From contig NZ_CP026538.1 in assembly GCF_004135975.1 (NCBI RefSeq), forward strand, positions 2,108,001 to 2,172,000: a stretch of 64,000 bases of DNA, given 5' to 3'. Numbering within the stretch: the stretch's first letter is position 1; every line of letters begins with the position of its first letter. The DNA is from Solidesulfovibrio carbinolicus. Its GTDB lineage: Bacteria; Desulfobacterota; Desulfovibrionia; Desulfovibrionales; Desulfovibrionaceae. Positions 8,743 to 18,294 of the stretch are shown here, one piece after another. The translations under genes and the position numbers were made by a program. The notes under the pieces were generated by a model. It saw only the letters and a program-made list of their open reading frames with translations, was not told the origin of the DNA and searched no databases.

Positions 8743-9465
8743 ATGACTGGAAAGAGCTTCTTTGTCGACCTGTCGCGCTGCACCGGCTGTCGGGGCTGCC
8801 AGATCGCCTGCAAGCAGTGGAAGAACAAACCCGTGGAACCCACGGAAAACACCGGCTCCCATCAGAATCCGCCGGATCTGTCCTGGCAGACGCTGAAAGT
8901 GCTTCGGTTTTCCGAGAAAACCATCGACGGCAAGTTCCAGTGGCTGTTCTTCCCGGACCAGTGCCGCCACTGCCTGGACGCGCCGTGCAAGATGGTGGGC
9001 GACTCCGAAGTGCCCGACGCCATCGTCCAGGACCCCCAGACCGGAGCCGTGGTCTTCACGGAAAAGTGCAAGGGGTTGTCCGCCGGCGGCGTGCGTGAGG
9101 CCTGTCCTTACGACATTCCCCGGGTCGATCCGGCCACCAAGCTCATGTACAAGTGCGATCTGTGCAACGACCGCATCCATGCCGGTCTGCTGCCCTCGTG
9201 CGTGCAGACCTGTCCCACCGGGACCATGAACTTCGGTGACCGCGACGAAATGCTGGCTCTGGCCAAGGACCGCCTGGCCAAACTCAAACCCAAGTTCCCC
9301 AAGGCCGAACTGGTGGACGCCGACTCGGTGCGGGTCATCTTCCTGACGCCGTTCCCCCCAAGCGCCTACTATAAATACGTCCAGTTCGGAGACGCCAGCC
9401 CTCGGCCCTTAAGCCGCAAGGCCTTCCTGGCCAAGGTCATGCGCCCGCTTCGGGCCTTCGGTTAG
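8743..9465 (+). CDS. fdhB: formate dehydrogenase iron-sulfur subunit
   Basis: 240 residues. This electron-transfer subunit partners FdhA. Cysteine clusters typical of four [4Fe-4S] centres are present: CTGCRGCQIAC near the N-terminus, CRHCLDAPC, a CxxxxxxxxxxCPYDIP segment, and CDLCN with PSCVQTCPTG. No signal peptide or membrane anchor is visible, so it is presumably carried to the periplasm with FdhA through the Tat signal of the large subunit. The start is the ATG at 8743 preceded by GGGAGG. No cytochrome b or c3 subunit gene follows, which fits the soluble FdhAB type of sulfate reducers that reduces the periplasmic cytochrome c3 pool. Confidence 0.95.
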   Translation: MTGKSFFVDLSRCTGCRGCQIACKQWKNKPVEPTENTGSHQNPPDLSWQTLKVLRFSEKTIDGKFQWLFFPDQCRHCLDAPCKMVGDSEVPDAIVQDPQTGAVVFTEKCKGLSAGGVREACPYDIPRVDPATKLMYKCDLCNDRIHAGLLPSCVQTCPTGTMNFGDRDEMLALAKDRLAKLKPKFPKAELVDADSVRVIFLTPFPPSAYYKYVQFGDASPRPLSRKAFLAKVMRPLRAFG

Positions 9466-9485
9466 GTTCCCGCAACCGTCCGCTT

Positions 9486-9511
9486 CGGGAGGCCGCTGCC
9501 ACGGCCTCCCG
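9486..9511 (+). terminator. hairpin after fdhB
   Basis: Perfect 10-bp inverted repeat CGGGAGGCCG / CGGCCTCCCG with a 6-nt loop, 20 bp after the fdhB stop. No T-run follows, so it may be a terminator of weak type or a 3'-end stabilising hairpin. Confidence 0.5.
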
Positions 9512-9679
9512 GATGCGGCGGATTGCCCGCGCCGGCCTTGTCCGGGCAGGGCAGGGGCGACGCCGACCGCAGTTGCCCGACCCCGCCGTGTCGCTACGGG
9601 AAAATCAGCTTGGCCATCCTGGCCAGGGGGAGGCTCTCCCCAGTTGACCAACCCTGCCCCCTGTCTGCTATCAACCGCC

Positions 9680-10999
9680 ATGCGCATCCCGTTTTTTCCG
9701 CTGCGGCCAAGGTTATTGCGGCTTGCGGCCGTCTTTGTCGCCGCCGTGCTCCTGTCCGGCTGCTCGGGGCCGTCCTCGCCCGACGCCGGTTCGGCCACAT
9801 CGCCGGGGGTCACCGGCAACACCGTGGTCGTGGGCTGTTCCCTGCCGCTGACCGGACACGCCAGCTACCTCGGCAAACAGACCCTCTACGGCGCGTTGGC
9901 CTATTTAAACGCCGTCAACGAAGCCGGCGGCGTGGCCGGCCGGACCATCAAGCTCATCACCCTCGACGACGGCTACGATCCGCCGCGTTGCGTGGCCAAC
10001 ACCCAGCAGCTTATTGTCGAGGATCAGGTCTTTTGCCTTTTCAGCTATGTCGGCACGCCCACCACGGCCAAGATTATTCCGCTTTTGGAGGAAGCCCGGG
10101 TGCCGCTGGTCGGCAGCTTCACCGGCGCCGACCTCCTGCGCTTTCCCTTTCGCCGCTACATCGTCAACATCCGCGCCTCCTACTATCAGGAGACCGCCGC
10201 CGCCGTGGAGCATCTTGTCCAGGACCTTCGCCTGGAGCGGGTGGGCGTGTTCTACCAGTACGACGCTTACGGTTTCGACGGCCTCAAGGGCACGGAAATG
10301 GCGCTCAAGGACCGGGGTCTGGCCCCGGTGGCGCGCGGTTCCTACATCCGGGGTTCCATGGACGTGGAGGAGGGCGTGGGCCGCATCCTGGAGGCCAAGC
10401 CCCAGGCCATCGTCATGATCGGGGCCTACGGCCCCTGCGCCAAGGCCATCAAGCTGGCCCGTGCCCGGGGCTACAGAGGGCTTTTCTACGCCGTGTCCTT
10501 TGTGGGGGCCGACGAGATCGCCCGCATCCTCGGTCCCGGCGACGATACGCCGCTGGTCATGTCCCAGGTCGTGCCGCCCCCGGATCTGCCCGAGGCCGCC
10601 TCGCTGTTGACCGGCGTCATGGACTACGCGCGCCTGCTTGCCCGGTCTTTCCCCGACGAGCGGCCCAACGTCGTGGGCCTGGAGGGCTTCATCAACGCCC
10701 GGGTGCTGGTCGAGGGCTTGCGGCGCTGCGGCCGGGAACTGACCCGGGAGCGGTTCCTTGACGCCATCGAATCCATCCAGGACTTTTCCGTGGGCATTGC
10801 CAGCCCCGTGAGCTACGGCCGGGACCGCCGCCAGGGGTTGGACCGGGTCTATTTCACCCGCTTTGACCGGGGCCGTTTCCACATGGTCACGGACTGGGGC
10901 GGCATCAAGGCCGCCCTGGAAGCCGGGCGCGCCGTCAAGGCCGTGCCCAACGAGCAGGACGGGCGCGAGGCCGCCCCGTCTCTGGCTCCGGGCGGCTGA
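9680..10999 (+). CDS. periplasmic ligand-binding lipoprotein (branched-chain amino acid type fold)
   Basis: 439 residues from ATG 9680. A TTG 12 codons earlier is also in frame, but the signal peptide fits the ATG. A basic-hydrophobic signal ends in the lipobox LLSGC. The mature part looks like a type I periplasmic binding protein of the LivJ/amide-binding group: VVGCSLPLTGHASYLG, GGVAGRTIKLITLDDGYDP, and a long two-lobe fold. No ABC permease or ATPase is adjacent. Instead a sensor kinase begins 4 bp after the stop, followed by a response regulator. The likely role is therefore ligand capture for signalling rather than transport. The ligand is unknown. Confidence 0.85.
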   Translation: MRIPFFPLRPRLLRLAAVFVAAVLLSGCSGPSSPDAGSATSPGVTGNTVVVGCSLPLTGHASYLGKQTLYGALAYLNAVNEAGGVAGRTIKLITLDDGYDPPRCVANTQQLIVEDQVFCLFSYVGTPTTAKIIPLLEEARVPLVGSFTGADLLRFPFRRYIVNIRASYYQETAAAVEHLVQDLRLERVGVFYQYDAYGFDGLKGTEMALKDRGLAPVARGSYIRGSMDVEEGVGRILEAKPQAIVMIGAYGPCAKAIKLARARGYRGLFYAVSFVGADEIARILGPGDDTPLVMSQVVPPPDLPEAASLLTGVMDYARLLARSFPDERPNVVGLEGFINARVLVEGLRRCGRELTRERFLDAIESIQDFSVGIASPVSYGRDRRQGLDRVYFTRFDRGRFHMVTDWGGIKAALEAGRAVKAVPNEQDGREAAPSLAPGG

Positions 11000-11003
11000 T
11001 TCC

Positions 11004-13004
11004 ATGTTGTTTTTGCCCCAGCGCGTCAGCCTCAAGCTCAAGATGTTCGGCGGCACCATGGCCGTGGTGCTCCTGGTCAGCGCCGTCATCGCCATTTTGG
11101 CCCGCTGGATTCTGGTCACCAGCCTCAACCGTGAACTCGAACAGCGCGGCGTGGCCATCGGCCAGAGCATCGCTGAACGGGCCAGCGGATTTATCCTCGA
11201 CAAGGACCGGCCAAACCTCGTCAGCCTGGTCTTTGACGCCGCCCAGCTCGGCGAACGCAAGGTCCTGGTCTCGTACATCTTTATCAGCGACAACGACGGC
11301 CGCATCCTGGCCAACACCTTCATCCGCCCCTTTCCGGCCGACCTGCGCGGCATCAACCCCCTGCCCGAGAACAAGGACTACAGCATCGATCTGGTCGATT
11401 TCGACCAGTCCCAGGCCATCGACATCGCCGTACCCGTGCGCGAGGGCATCTACACCCTGGGCGCGGTCCATGTGGGTCTGTCCAAGAGCCACATCGACTC
11501 CCTGGTCGGCAAGCTGCGCACCACCTTTCTGGGCTTCATCACGGCCGTCACCGTGGTCATGTTCCTCATCGTGCTGCGTCTGTCCAACGCCGTGGCCCGG
11601 CCGCTGTCGCGCCTGACCCAGGCCGCCGACGCCATTAGCCGGGGAAGCCTCGACGCCCCCGAGGCCATGCTGGGGCTTTCCGACGACGCCATCAAGCACT
11701 GCCAGGCCTACGCCGACACCGATCTGCCCTGCTGGCACTTCGACCAGAACCGGGGCGAGGGCGAGCCGACCAGCCAGGCCGCCTCGCGCACCTGCCGGGA
11801 GTGCCGGTTCTACCGCAAGGAGGGCGGCGGCGACGAGGTGGCCCAGCTCGCCGAGTCCTTCAGCAACATGATCTGGAGCATCCGGCTCTACCGCCGCCGG
11901 CTGCGCGAGTCCGAGGAAAAATACCGTTCGCTTTTCGACAGCAACCCCGACCCGGTCTTCGTGGTCGAGGCGGCCACCGGCCGCATCCTCGACGCCAACT
12001 CCCAGGCCGAGGCTGTCTACGGCTACGGCCGCAAGGAACTGGTCGGCCGCGATCTGGCCGAGCTGGAACCCGACGCCGACGGCGGCGTGGCCGCCTATCT
12101 GGCCGACCGCGACGCCCCCGAGCGGGTGCTTTTTCCCAAACTGCGCCATGTGCGCAAGGACGGCGAACCGCTCTACGTCAACGTCCACGCCTGCCGCATC
12201 GCTTACCGGGCCAGGGACGCGGTCATCGTCTCGGCCACCGACATCACCGAACTGGTGGAAAAAGACGCCCAGCTCATCCAGGCGAGCAAGATGAAGACCC
12301 TTGGCGAAATGTCCGCCGGCATCGCCCACGAACTCAATCAGCCCTTAAACGCCATCAAGATGGGCAGCGACTATCTCAAGATGGTGGCCGAGACCGGCGG
12401 CCTGCCGTCGCCCGACGCCCTGGCCGCCGTCACCGGCCAGGTCAGCGAGCAGGTGGACCGGGCCGCCGCCATCATCGGCCATCTGCGGGATTTCGGCCGC
12501 AAATCCGAGCCCAAACTGGAATACGTGGACATCAACGAACCCATCAAGGGCGTTTTCACCATCATCGGCCACGAATTGGCCCTGCAAGGCATCGAGGTGG
12601 TCCTGCGTCTGGCCGCCAGCGCGCCCATCAAGGCCCATGCCAACCGCCTGGAGCAGGTGTTTTTCAACCTCGTGGTCAACGCCCGCGACGCCATGACCGA
12701 CAAGGCCTGCCAGAGCGAACGACCGCGCCGCCTGACCATCGTCTCGGCAAGCGCCGCCGGCCGGGTCACCGTGGCCGTGGCCGATACCGGCTGCGGCATT
12801 CCCGAAGCCGCCCGGCGCAAGATTTTCGAGCCCTTTTTCACCACCAAGCAGACCGGCCAGGGCATGGGCCTGGGGCTGGCCATCACCTACGGCATCGTCA
12901 AGGACTATGGCGGCGAGATTGAGATGGAAAGCGCTCCAGACCGGGGGAGCGTTTTTCGTCTCACCTTTCCCGCCGCCCGCGACAAGAGCGAGCGAAGTCC
13001 TTGA
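11004..13004 (+). CDS. sensor histidine kinase, HAMP with Cys-rich insert, PAS
   Basis: 666 residues. An N-terminal membrane helix (~14-35), a periplasmic sensor domain of ~130 residues, and a second helix (~172-192) lead into a HAMP region. Between its two amphipathic helices is an insert with C233, C243-W244, C264 and C267, which resembles the CW-type cysteine motifs seen near HAMP domains and could hold a metal. A PAS domain (~305-415), a HisKA domain with phospho-acceptor H442 (AGIAHELNQP) and a HATPase domain (NARDA, DTGCGI, GMGLGL) follow. It begins 4 bp after the binding lipoprotein and precedes the REC-STAS regulator, so the three probably form one signalling unit. The kinase assignment is firm; the signal is unknown. 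Confidence 0.92.
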   Translation: MLFLPQRVSLKLKMFGGTMAVVLLVSAVIAILARWILVTSLNRELEQRGVAIGQSIAERASGFILDKDRPNLVSLVFDAAQLGERKVLVSYIFISDNDGRILANTFIRPFPADLRGINPLPENKDYSIDLVDFDQSQAIDIAVPVREGIYTLGAVHVGLSKSHIDSLVGKLRTTFLGFITAVTVVMFLIVLRLSNAVARPLSRLTQAADAISRGSLDAPEAMLGLSDDAIKHCQAYADTDLPCWHFDQNRGEGEPTSQAASRTCRECRFYRKEGGGDEVAQLAESFSNMIWSIRLYRRRLRESEEKYRSLFDSNPDPVFVVEAATGRILDANSQAEAVYGYGRKELVGRDLAELEPDADGGVAAYLADRDAPERVLFPKLRHVRKDGEPLYVNVHACRIAYRARDAVIVSATDITELVEKDAQLIQASKMKTLGEMSAGIAHELNQPLNAIKMGSDYLKMVAETGGLPSPDALAAVTGQVSEQVDRAAAIIGHLRDFGRKSEPKLEYVDINEPIKGVFTIIGHELALQGIEVVLRLAASAPIKAHANRLEQVFFNLVVNARDAMTDKACQSERPRRLTIVSASAAGRVTVAVADTGCGIPEAARRKIFEPFFTTKQTGQGMGLGLAITYGIVKDYGGEIEMESAPDRGSVFRLTFPAARDKSERSP

Positions 13005-13058
13005 CGCCGCGCCAGCGAGCCAGCAAAACGCCTGAACCGAGTGTTCCAGGGAGTCTTC

Positions 13059-13787
13059 ATGCGCACCATTTTGGTCATCGACGACGAACGGCCGACCCTG
13101 CAGATGTTCGAGCTCTATCTCGGGGCTTACGGCTACAAAACCCTGACCGCCGCCAGCGGCGAGGAAGGGTTGGCCGTTTTTGACGCCCAGACCCCGCCCA
13201 TCGTGCTCACCGACATCAAGATGCCCGGCATAGACGGCCTGCAAGTGCTGGAGGCGATCAAGGCCCGGCGGCCCGAAACCGAGGTCATCGTGATTACCGG
13301 CCACGGCGATACTGATCTGGCCCTGGCCGCCCTGGGGCTTCGGGCCACGGATTTCATCGACAAACCCATCCGTCGCGAGACCCTGGAAGCCGCCCTTGGC
13401 CGGGCCAACGGCCGCTTGGACATGGCCGAGGCCGCCGGCAGCGGCGGCGACGTGGCTGCCGCCTGTGAAGAGACCGTTGGCGTCATCCATATCCGAGGCA
13501 GTCTCTGCGGCGAAAGCGAACCCTATCTGACCAAGGCCTTTCGGGAACTCGACGACGCCGTGGGGGTGCTTTTCGACTTCACGCCCAACGCCTCGATCAA
13601 CGGCGCTGGTCTGGACGTTCTGGCCAGCGTGGCCGAGACCTGCCGGGCCTCGGGCCGCCCTGCCGCCGTGTATGGGTTGGCCGAAAACTTCGTGCGCATT
13701 CTCGACCGCCTGGGCATCACCGACAAGGCCCCGCGTTTTACCGACCGGGGCGAGGCCTTGGCCTATCTGGCCAAAACGACTTCGTGA
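13059..13787 (+). CDS. response regulator with REC and STAS-like output domain
   Basis: 242 residues from ATG 13059; a GTG at 13041 is also in frame. The receiver domain (residues 1-~120) has the acidic pair in IDDE, phospho-acceptor D52 (VLTDIKMPG), the Thr in VITGHG and the Lys in DKPI. After a linker, residues ~140-240 look like a STAS/anti-sigma-antagonist fold: a start of VGVIHIRG, VLFDFTPNASINGAGLDVL in the place of the usual phospho-Ser loop, then AVYGLAENFVRIL. There is no DNA-binding domain, so output would be by protein-protein contact, for example with an anti-sigma factor. It follows the sensor kinase by 54 bp. Confidence 0.88.
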   Translation: MRTILVIDDERPTLQMFELYLGAYGYKTLTAASGEEGLAVFDAQTPPIVLTDIKMPGIDGLQVLEAIKARRPETEVIVITGHGDTDLALAALGLRATDFIDKPIRRETLEAALGRANGRLDMAEAAGSGGDVAAACEETVGVIHIRGSLCGESEPYLTKAFRELDDAVGVLFDFTPNASINGAGLDVLASVAETCRASGRPAAVYGLAENFVRILDRLGITDKAPRFTDRGEALAYLAKTTS

Positions 13788-14107
13788 CGCGTCCCCAGGG
13801 CAACTGATCAGCATCCGATGGAAAAGCAGGGCGTTTTATCTGTTTCCAGGGAATCCCCAGGCGCATTTCGAGGATGTGACGCAAACCTTTGCTATTGACC
13901 CGAAGCGGCCTGAGGGGGGAACCCCGGCTGATATTGTTTTGCCGATGAGGCGGCCGAGAATGTTAGGAGCCTCGTCCAGACGTTGACGTGAGGCGGCGAG
14001 GCCGCCAGACAACGGTTATCCAGGCATGGCAGGCGGGCGCGAACAGGCGTTTACAGGCCGGCGCGCCGCCCGTATACTGCCGGCCACCGATAAGGAGGCA
14101 GGGCGGC
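13788..14107. other. intergenic region without recognised gene
   Basis: 320 bp between the REC-STAS gene and the small membrane protein. I see no convincing ORF, RNA gene or terminator hairpin. Open frames here lack family resemblance. The only clear signal is the AAGGAGG ribosome-binding site at its right end. Confidence 0.6.
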
Positions 14108-14425
14108 GTGCGACACCCTGGAGACGCACTCGGCCGGGGCTGCCTGCTGGTCAGCCTGACGGCGCTTTGGGCCATGCTCGCCATGCGGCTGTATGTCGTG
14201 TGGCGCGACGGGATGTGGCTGGCTTGGCCCATGGGCGACGTGCTGCCCGATGTCCTGGTGCGGCGGATATTCGCTCTGCCCGACGCCGGGCCCCGAGACG
14301 CCCTGGTCTGGCTCCTGCGCCAGGACGCCCTGTATTGGGTAGCTGCCGTCTGTCTTGTGTTATGGCTGCTTGCCGCCCCGGGCCGGTCCGCGCCCGGCGG
14401 CGATGACGACGAACTCTCCCGGTAA
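14108..14425 (+). CDS. small membrane protein, unknown function
   Basis: 105 residues from a GTG at 14108 with a strong AAGGAGG about 10 bp upstream; the open frame extends further upstream, but without such a site. Two hydrophobic segments are visible, LLVSLTALWAMLAMRLYVV near the N-terminus and YWVAAVCLVLWLLAA near the C-terminus, separated by about 45 residues that probably lie outside the membrane. The tail is acidic (GGDDDEL). I do not recognise a family. It lies 38 bp upstream of a small exported protein in the same direction. Confidence 0.65.
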   Translation: MRHPGDALGRGCLLVSLTALWAMLAMRLYVVWRDGMWLAWPMGDVLPDVLVRRIFALPDAGPRDALVWLLRQDALYWVAAVCLVLWLLAAPGRSAPGGDDDELSR

Positions 14426-14463
14426 CGACCGATTGCCGACGTCGCGTCAAGGAGGTTTGATTG

Positions 14464-14772
14464 ATGCGCGCGTTTTTGCTGCTGCTTACGCTTATGGCTT
14501 ACGCCGCTTCCGCCCAGGCTGCCGAGACCGTGTCCCTGACCGGCCGGGTGACGGGCGTGAAGCAATATCCGCAAAAGGAAACCATTTGCCTGGCCTTTGA
14601 AGCCAAGGACAAAAAGACCTATCTTATCTGCGACGACGTGACTTCCAAGGACGTCATCGAGAAACTTTTCGACCTGGGCAAGAAAGACGCCGACTGCCGC
14701 ATCGACGGCACGGTGGCCAAAAAAGCCGACGAGGTCTATCTCAACATCACCGGCGTGGGGCAGGGGGGGTAG
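14464..14772 (+). CDS. small exported protein, unknown function
   Basis: 102 residues from ATG 14464 (SD AAGGAGG; a TTG one codon earlier is in frame). A clear Sec signal peptide (MRAFLLLLTLMAYAASAQA) is followed by about 80 residues beginning AETVSLTGRVTGVKQYP. The mature part contains two cysteines in CLAFE and LICDD and a third in DADCRIDG. The short beta-rich pattern with RVTGV and KADEVYLNITGV suggests a small OB-like periplasmic domain, but this is only an impression. The 3' end overlaps the convergent gene by 26 bp. Confidence 0.7.
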   Translation: MRAFLLLLTLMAYAASAQAAETVSLTGRVTGVKQYPQKETICLAFEAKDKKTYLICDDVTSKDVIEKLFDLGKKDADCRIDGTVAKKADEVYLNITGVGQGG

Positions 14773-15244
14773 CGTCGCTGTCCTGTCCCGTTGCTGCTGT
14801 CGCGGATGCCTCGTCGAGGCTGGTCAAATAGGCGGCATCGGTCGGGCCTGTCAGGAGCAGATAGGACGTGACCTGCAGCCGGATGAGGGCGATTTCCGGT
14901 CGCGCCAACAGGCCGGCCAGATGCGGGTGGCGACGGCCTAATACAGTGAATCCGGCCTGACGCTGGGCCTCGGTTCCCGGCTCGTGGCGGCCGGCCAGGG
15001 TCAGGGCGCGCACGCTTTCCCGATCAATGGCCGTTTCCCGGTCGTCGACAAGCAGCGAAATCCTGGGGTCCGCAAGGATATTGCGCCACTTGCGCGTGTC
15101 GGGCAAAGTGGCCATGACCAAGCACGACGGGCTTTCGATGGCAAAGGCCATAAGCGAGGTCAGCGGCCCTTCGGGGCCGGCGGTGGCCAAAACGCCCAGT
15201 GAGGCGTTGGCCAGCAGTTGCCGGATGGCGGCTGCGGCGTTCAT
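14747..15244 (-). CDS. pyridoxamine 5'-phosphate oxidase-like flavin-binding protein
   Basis: 165 residues from ATG 15244 with AAGGAG upstream; the longer open frame to 15307 lacks a good ribosome-binding site. The N-terminal half has the split-barrel pattern of the PNPOx-like/general stress family: ATAGPEGPLTSLMAFAIE, then MATLPDTRKWRNILADPRISLLVDDRE. These proteins bind FMN, F420 or haem-like cofactors, and the substrate is not predictable. It is divergent from ispG (82 bp between starts) and convergent with the small exported protein, whose 3' end it overlaps. Confidence 0.82.
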   Translation of the reverse strand: MNAAAAIRQLLANASLGVLATAGPEGPLTSLMAFAIESPSCLVMATLPDTRKWRNILADPRISLLVDDRETAIDRESVRALTLAGRHEPGTEAQRQAGFTVLGRRHPHLAGLLARPEIALIRLQVTSYLLLTGPTDAAYLTSLDEASATAATGQDSDATPPAPRR

Positions 15245-15326
15245 GTCTGGTAAGCTCCTTGACTCGTGCGGCTGCCGGGGCGACATGTCCGGCCAAACCC
15301 GGATCAACTCTTAACCCAAACTCCCC

Positions 15327-16430
15327 ATGCAAGAAACCCTGCCTCTTTCGCCGCGTCGCCGGACCCGGACCGTACGCGTCGGCGCGGTCGGCGTCGGCGG
15401 CGACAATCCCGTGCGTGTCCAGAGCATGACCAACACCGACACCCGGGACGTGGACGCCACCCTGGCCCAAATCCAGGCCTTGACCGAGGCCGGCTGCGAG
15501 ATCGTGCGCCTGGCCGTCCTCGACGAGGCCGCCGCCCAGGCCCTTGCCGCCATCCGCGCCGCCACTGACGCGCCGCTTGTGGCCGACATCCATTTCGACC
15601 ACCGCCTGGCCGTGGCCGCCCTGGAAGCCGGGGTGGACGCGCTTCGCATCAATCCCGGCAACATCGGCTCCGAGGCCGCCGTGGACACGGTGGTGGCCGC
15701 GGCCAAGGCCCACGGCGCGCCCATTCGCATCGGCGTCAATTCCGGTTCCGTGGCCAAGCATCTGCTCAAGAAATACGGTGGCCCGACCGCCCAGGCCATG
15801 GTGGAAAGCGCCCTGGAGCACATCGCCCTGCTCGAAGCCCGGGATTTTCACGACATCAAGGTGTCGCTCAAATCCTCCTCGGTGCTGCGCACCATCGCCG
15901 CCTACCGCTTGCTCGCCGCCAAGGTCGATTATCCGCTGCACATCGGCGTCACCGAGGCCGGAACTCCCATGCGCGGGGCGGTCAAGTCCGCCGTGGGCCT
16001 GGGCGTGCTTTTGGCCGAGGGCATCGGCGACACCCTGCGCGTGTCGCTGACCGGCGATCCGGTGACGGAAATCGGCGTGGCCTACGAAATCCTGCGCTCC
16101 CTGGAACTGCGCGCGCGCGGCCCGGAAATCATCTCCTGCCCGACCTGCGGGCGCACCGAGATTGACCTCGTCGGCCTGGCCGAGGCCGTGGAGGAACGCC
16201 TGCGCGGCGTGCCCGAAATATTCACCGTCGCCGTCATGGGCTGTGTGGTCAACGGCCCGGGCGAGGCCCGCGAGGCCGACATCGGCATCGCCGGCGGCCG
16301 CGACTGCGGCATCATCTTCCGCAAGGGCGAGATCCTTGGCAAGGTGCGCGGCGCGGACAAGCTTATTCCCGCCTTCATGGACGAACTGGAACGCTTCATT
16401 ACCGAAAAAAAGGAATCCCCATGCGACTGA
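15327..16430 (+). CDS. ispG: 4-hydroxy-3-methylbut-2-enyl diphosphate synthase IspG
   Basis: 367 residues. IspG converts 2-C-methyl-D-erythritol 2,4-cyclodiphosphate to HMBPP, the penultimate step of the MEP isoprenoid pathway. An N-terminal TIM-barrel ([27 protein letters not shown]) is followed by a C-terminal iron-sulfur domain with cluster ligands C271, C274 and C306 ([18 protein letters not shown]). Length is typical for the bacterial two-domain form. proS starts inside the last codons (10-bp overlap). Other MEP genes, ispA and dxs, lie 4-5 kb downstream. Confidence 0.97.
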   Translation: MQETLPLSPRRRTRTVRVGAVGVGGDNPVRVQSMTNTDTRDVDATLAQIQALTEAGCEIVRLAVLDEAAAQALAAIRAATDAPLVADIHFDHRLAVAALEAGVDALRINPGNIGSEAAVDTVVAAAKAHGAPIRIGVNSGSVAKHLLKKYGGPTAQAMVESALEHIALLEARDFHDIKVSLKSSSVLRTIAAYRLLAAKVDYPLHIGVTEAGTPMRGAVKSAVGLGVLLAEGIGDTLRVSLTGDPVTEIGVAYEILRSLELRARGPEIISCPTCGRTEIDLVGLAEAVEERLRGVPEIFTVAVMGCVVNGPGEAREADIGIAGGRDCGIIFRKGEILGKVRGADKLIPAFMDELERFITEKKESPCD

Positions 16431-18148
16431 GCCGCTACTACGCCCCCACGTTGAAAGAGACTCCGGCCGAAGCCGAGGTCATAAGCCACCAGCTGCTGCT
16501 GCGCGCCGGCATGATCCGCAAGCTCACGGCCGGCATCTATACCTACCTTCCCCTGGGGCTTAAGGCGCTCAACAATGTCGCCAAGATTGTGCGCGAGGAA
16601 ATGGACCGATCCGGGGCGCTGGAAATCCTCATGCCCGCCGTGCAGCCCGCCGACCTCTGGAAGGAGTCCGGCCGCTGGGATTTCTACGGCCGGGAACTGC
16701 TGCGCTTCGTCGACCGCCATGACCGGGAATCGTGCCTGGGACCCACCCACGAGGAAGTCGTCACCGACCTGGTGCGCCACGAGATCCGCTCCTACCGCCA
16801 GCTGCCGGTCAACCTCTACCAGATCCAGACCAAGTTCCGCGACGAGATCCGCCCCCGCTTCGGCCTCATGCGCGGCCGTGAGTTCGTCATGAAGGACGCC
16901 TACTCCTTTGACAAGGACGACGCCGGGGCCGACGCCAGCTACTGGGGCATGTACGAAGCCTATGCCCGCATCTTTAAGCGTCTGGGCCTCAAGTTCCGGG
17001 CCGTGGCCGCCGACTCCGGGGCCATCGGCGGTTCGTTCTCCCACGAATTCATGGTCCTGGCCGACACCGGCGAGGACACCATCGTGGCCTGCCCGGCCTG
17101 CGACTACGGGGCCAACGTCGAAAAGGCCGAAGCCATCTGTCCTCCGGCCGGCGACCTCGCCCCTTGCCCCGCCGCCGAGAAGATCGCCACTCCGGGCCAG
17201 CACACGGTCGAGGAAGTGGCCGCCTTCCTGAAGGTCCCGGCCGCTTCCGTCATCAAGACGCTGCTCTACGTGGCCGACGGCAAGACCGTGGCCGCGCTGG
17301 TGCGCGGCGACCGCGAACTCAACGAAGTGAAATTCAAAAACCTCCTGGACGCCAAGGAAGACCTCCGCCTGGCCACCCCCGAGGAAGTCACGGCCGCCAC
17401 CGGCGCGCCCGTGGGCTTTGCCGGCCCCGTCGGCCTGTCCCTGCCCGTCTACGCCGACCGGGAACTGGCCCTGGCAAACGACTGGGTGGTCGGAGCCAAC
17501 GCCGCCGACGCCCACCTGCTCCACGTGGATCTCGGCCGCGACGTCAACGTCGTGTCCTTCACCGATCTGCGCGAGGTCGCCCCGGGCGATCCCTGCCCCA
17601 AGTGCGGCGCGCTGCTCGATTTCACCAAGGGCATCGAGGTCGGCCACGTCTTCAAGCTGGGCCTGAAGTATTCCAAGGCCTTAAACGCCACCTTCCTGGA
17701 CGAGGCCGGCAAGGAACAGTTCATGATCATGGGCTGCTACGGCATCGGCGTGTCGCGCATCGTGGCCTCGGCCATCGAACAGAACCACGACGACGGCGGC
17801 ATCGTCTTCCCGCCCACCATCGCCCCCTTCGAAGCGGCGCTCATCAATTTGAGCCCCAAGGACGAAACCGCCTGCGCCAAAGCCGACGAAATCTACGCCG
17901 CCCTGACCGCCGCCGGCATCGAGACGCTCCTCGACGACCGCGACGAACGCCCGGGCGTCAAATTCAAGGATGCCGACCTCATGGGACACCCCATCCAGCT
18001 GACGCTCGGCGGCAAGGGACTGGCCCGCTGCATCGTCGAGACCAAGGATCGCCGCACCGGCGAGAAGGGCGAACTGCCCCTGGAAGGCTTTTTCGAAGCG
18101 TTTGCTGCCTGGCGCGCCGGCGTGCGTGCGGGCTGGGGCCTGGAGTAG
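16421..18148 (+). CDS. proS: prolyl-tRNA synthetase
   Basis: 575 residues. This class II aminoacyl-tRNA synthetase charges tRNA-Pro. Motif 1 region ([10 protein letters not shown]), motif 2 ([25 protein letters not shown]) and motif 3 ([13 protein letters not shown]) are all present. A long insertion of ~170 residues between motifs 2 and 3 (ending near [14 protein letters not shown]) is the editing domain of the bacterial-type enzyme. The C-terminal anticodon-binding domain has the usual [16 protein letters not shown]-type segment. It overlaps the end of ispG by 10 bp, so translational coupling is likely. Confidence 0.97.
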   Translation: MRLSRYYAPTLKETPAEAEVISHQLLLRAGMIRKLTAGIYTYLPLGLKALNNVAKIVREEMDRSGALEILMPAVQPADLWKESGRWDFYGRELLRFVDRHDRESCLGPTHEEVVTDLVRHEIRSYRQLPVNLYQIQTKFRDEIRPRFGLMRGREFVMKDAYSFDKDDAGADASYWGMYEAYARIFKRLGLKFRAVAADSGAIGGSFSHEFMVLADTGEDTIVACPACDYGANVEKAEAICPPAGDLAPCPAAEKIATPGQHTVEEVAAFLKVPAASVIKTLLYVADGKTVAALVRGDRELNEVKFKNLLDAKEDLRLATPEEVTAATGAPVGFAGPVGLSLPVYADRELALANDWVVGANAADAHLLHVDLGRDVNVVSFTDLREVAPGDPCPKCGALLDFTKGIEVGHVFKLGLKYSKALNATFLDEAGKEQFMIMGCYGIGVSRIVASAIEQNHDDGGIVFPPTIAPFEAALINLSPKDETACAKADEIYAALTAAGIETLLDDRDERPGVKFKDADLMGHPIQLTLGGKGLARCIVETKDRRTGEKGELPLEGFFEAFAAWRAGVRAGWGLE

Positions 18149-18189
18149 AGAGAGAAAAAGCGAAGACTGGGGCGCTGCCCCAGGCCCCG

Positions 18190-18210
18190 CCGGGGGGCTC
18201 AGCCCCCCGG
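18190..18210. repeat. GC-rich intergenic palindrome, copy 1
   Basis: 10-bp arms CCGGGGGGCT and AGCCCCCCGG around a single C, 42 bp after the proS stop and followed by ACCCCC. The same layout (10-bp arms, 1-nt spacer, then ACCCC) occurs after the stop codons at 40613 and 44946 with compensating base changes. It may act as a terminator or belong to a REP-like family. Confidence 0.75.
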
Positions 18211-18294
18211 ACCCCCGACTTGGGGGCTGGTCGTGCGCATGGCCAAGCGGACGGCGGCGGCTGGGCTGCGTGGGTGGCGCTGCCGCGCGAAGAT

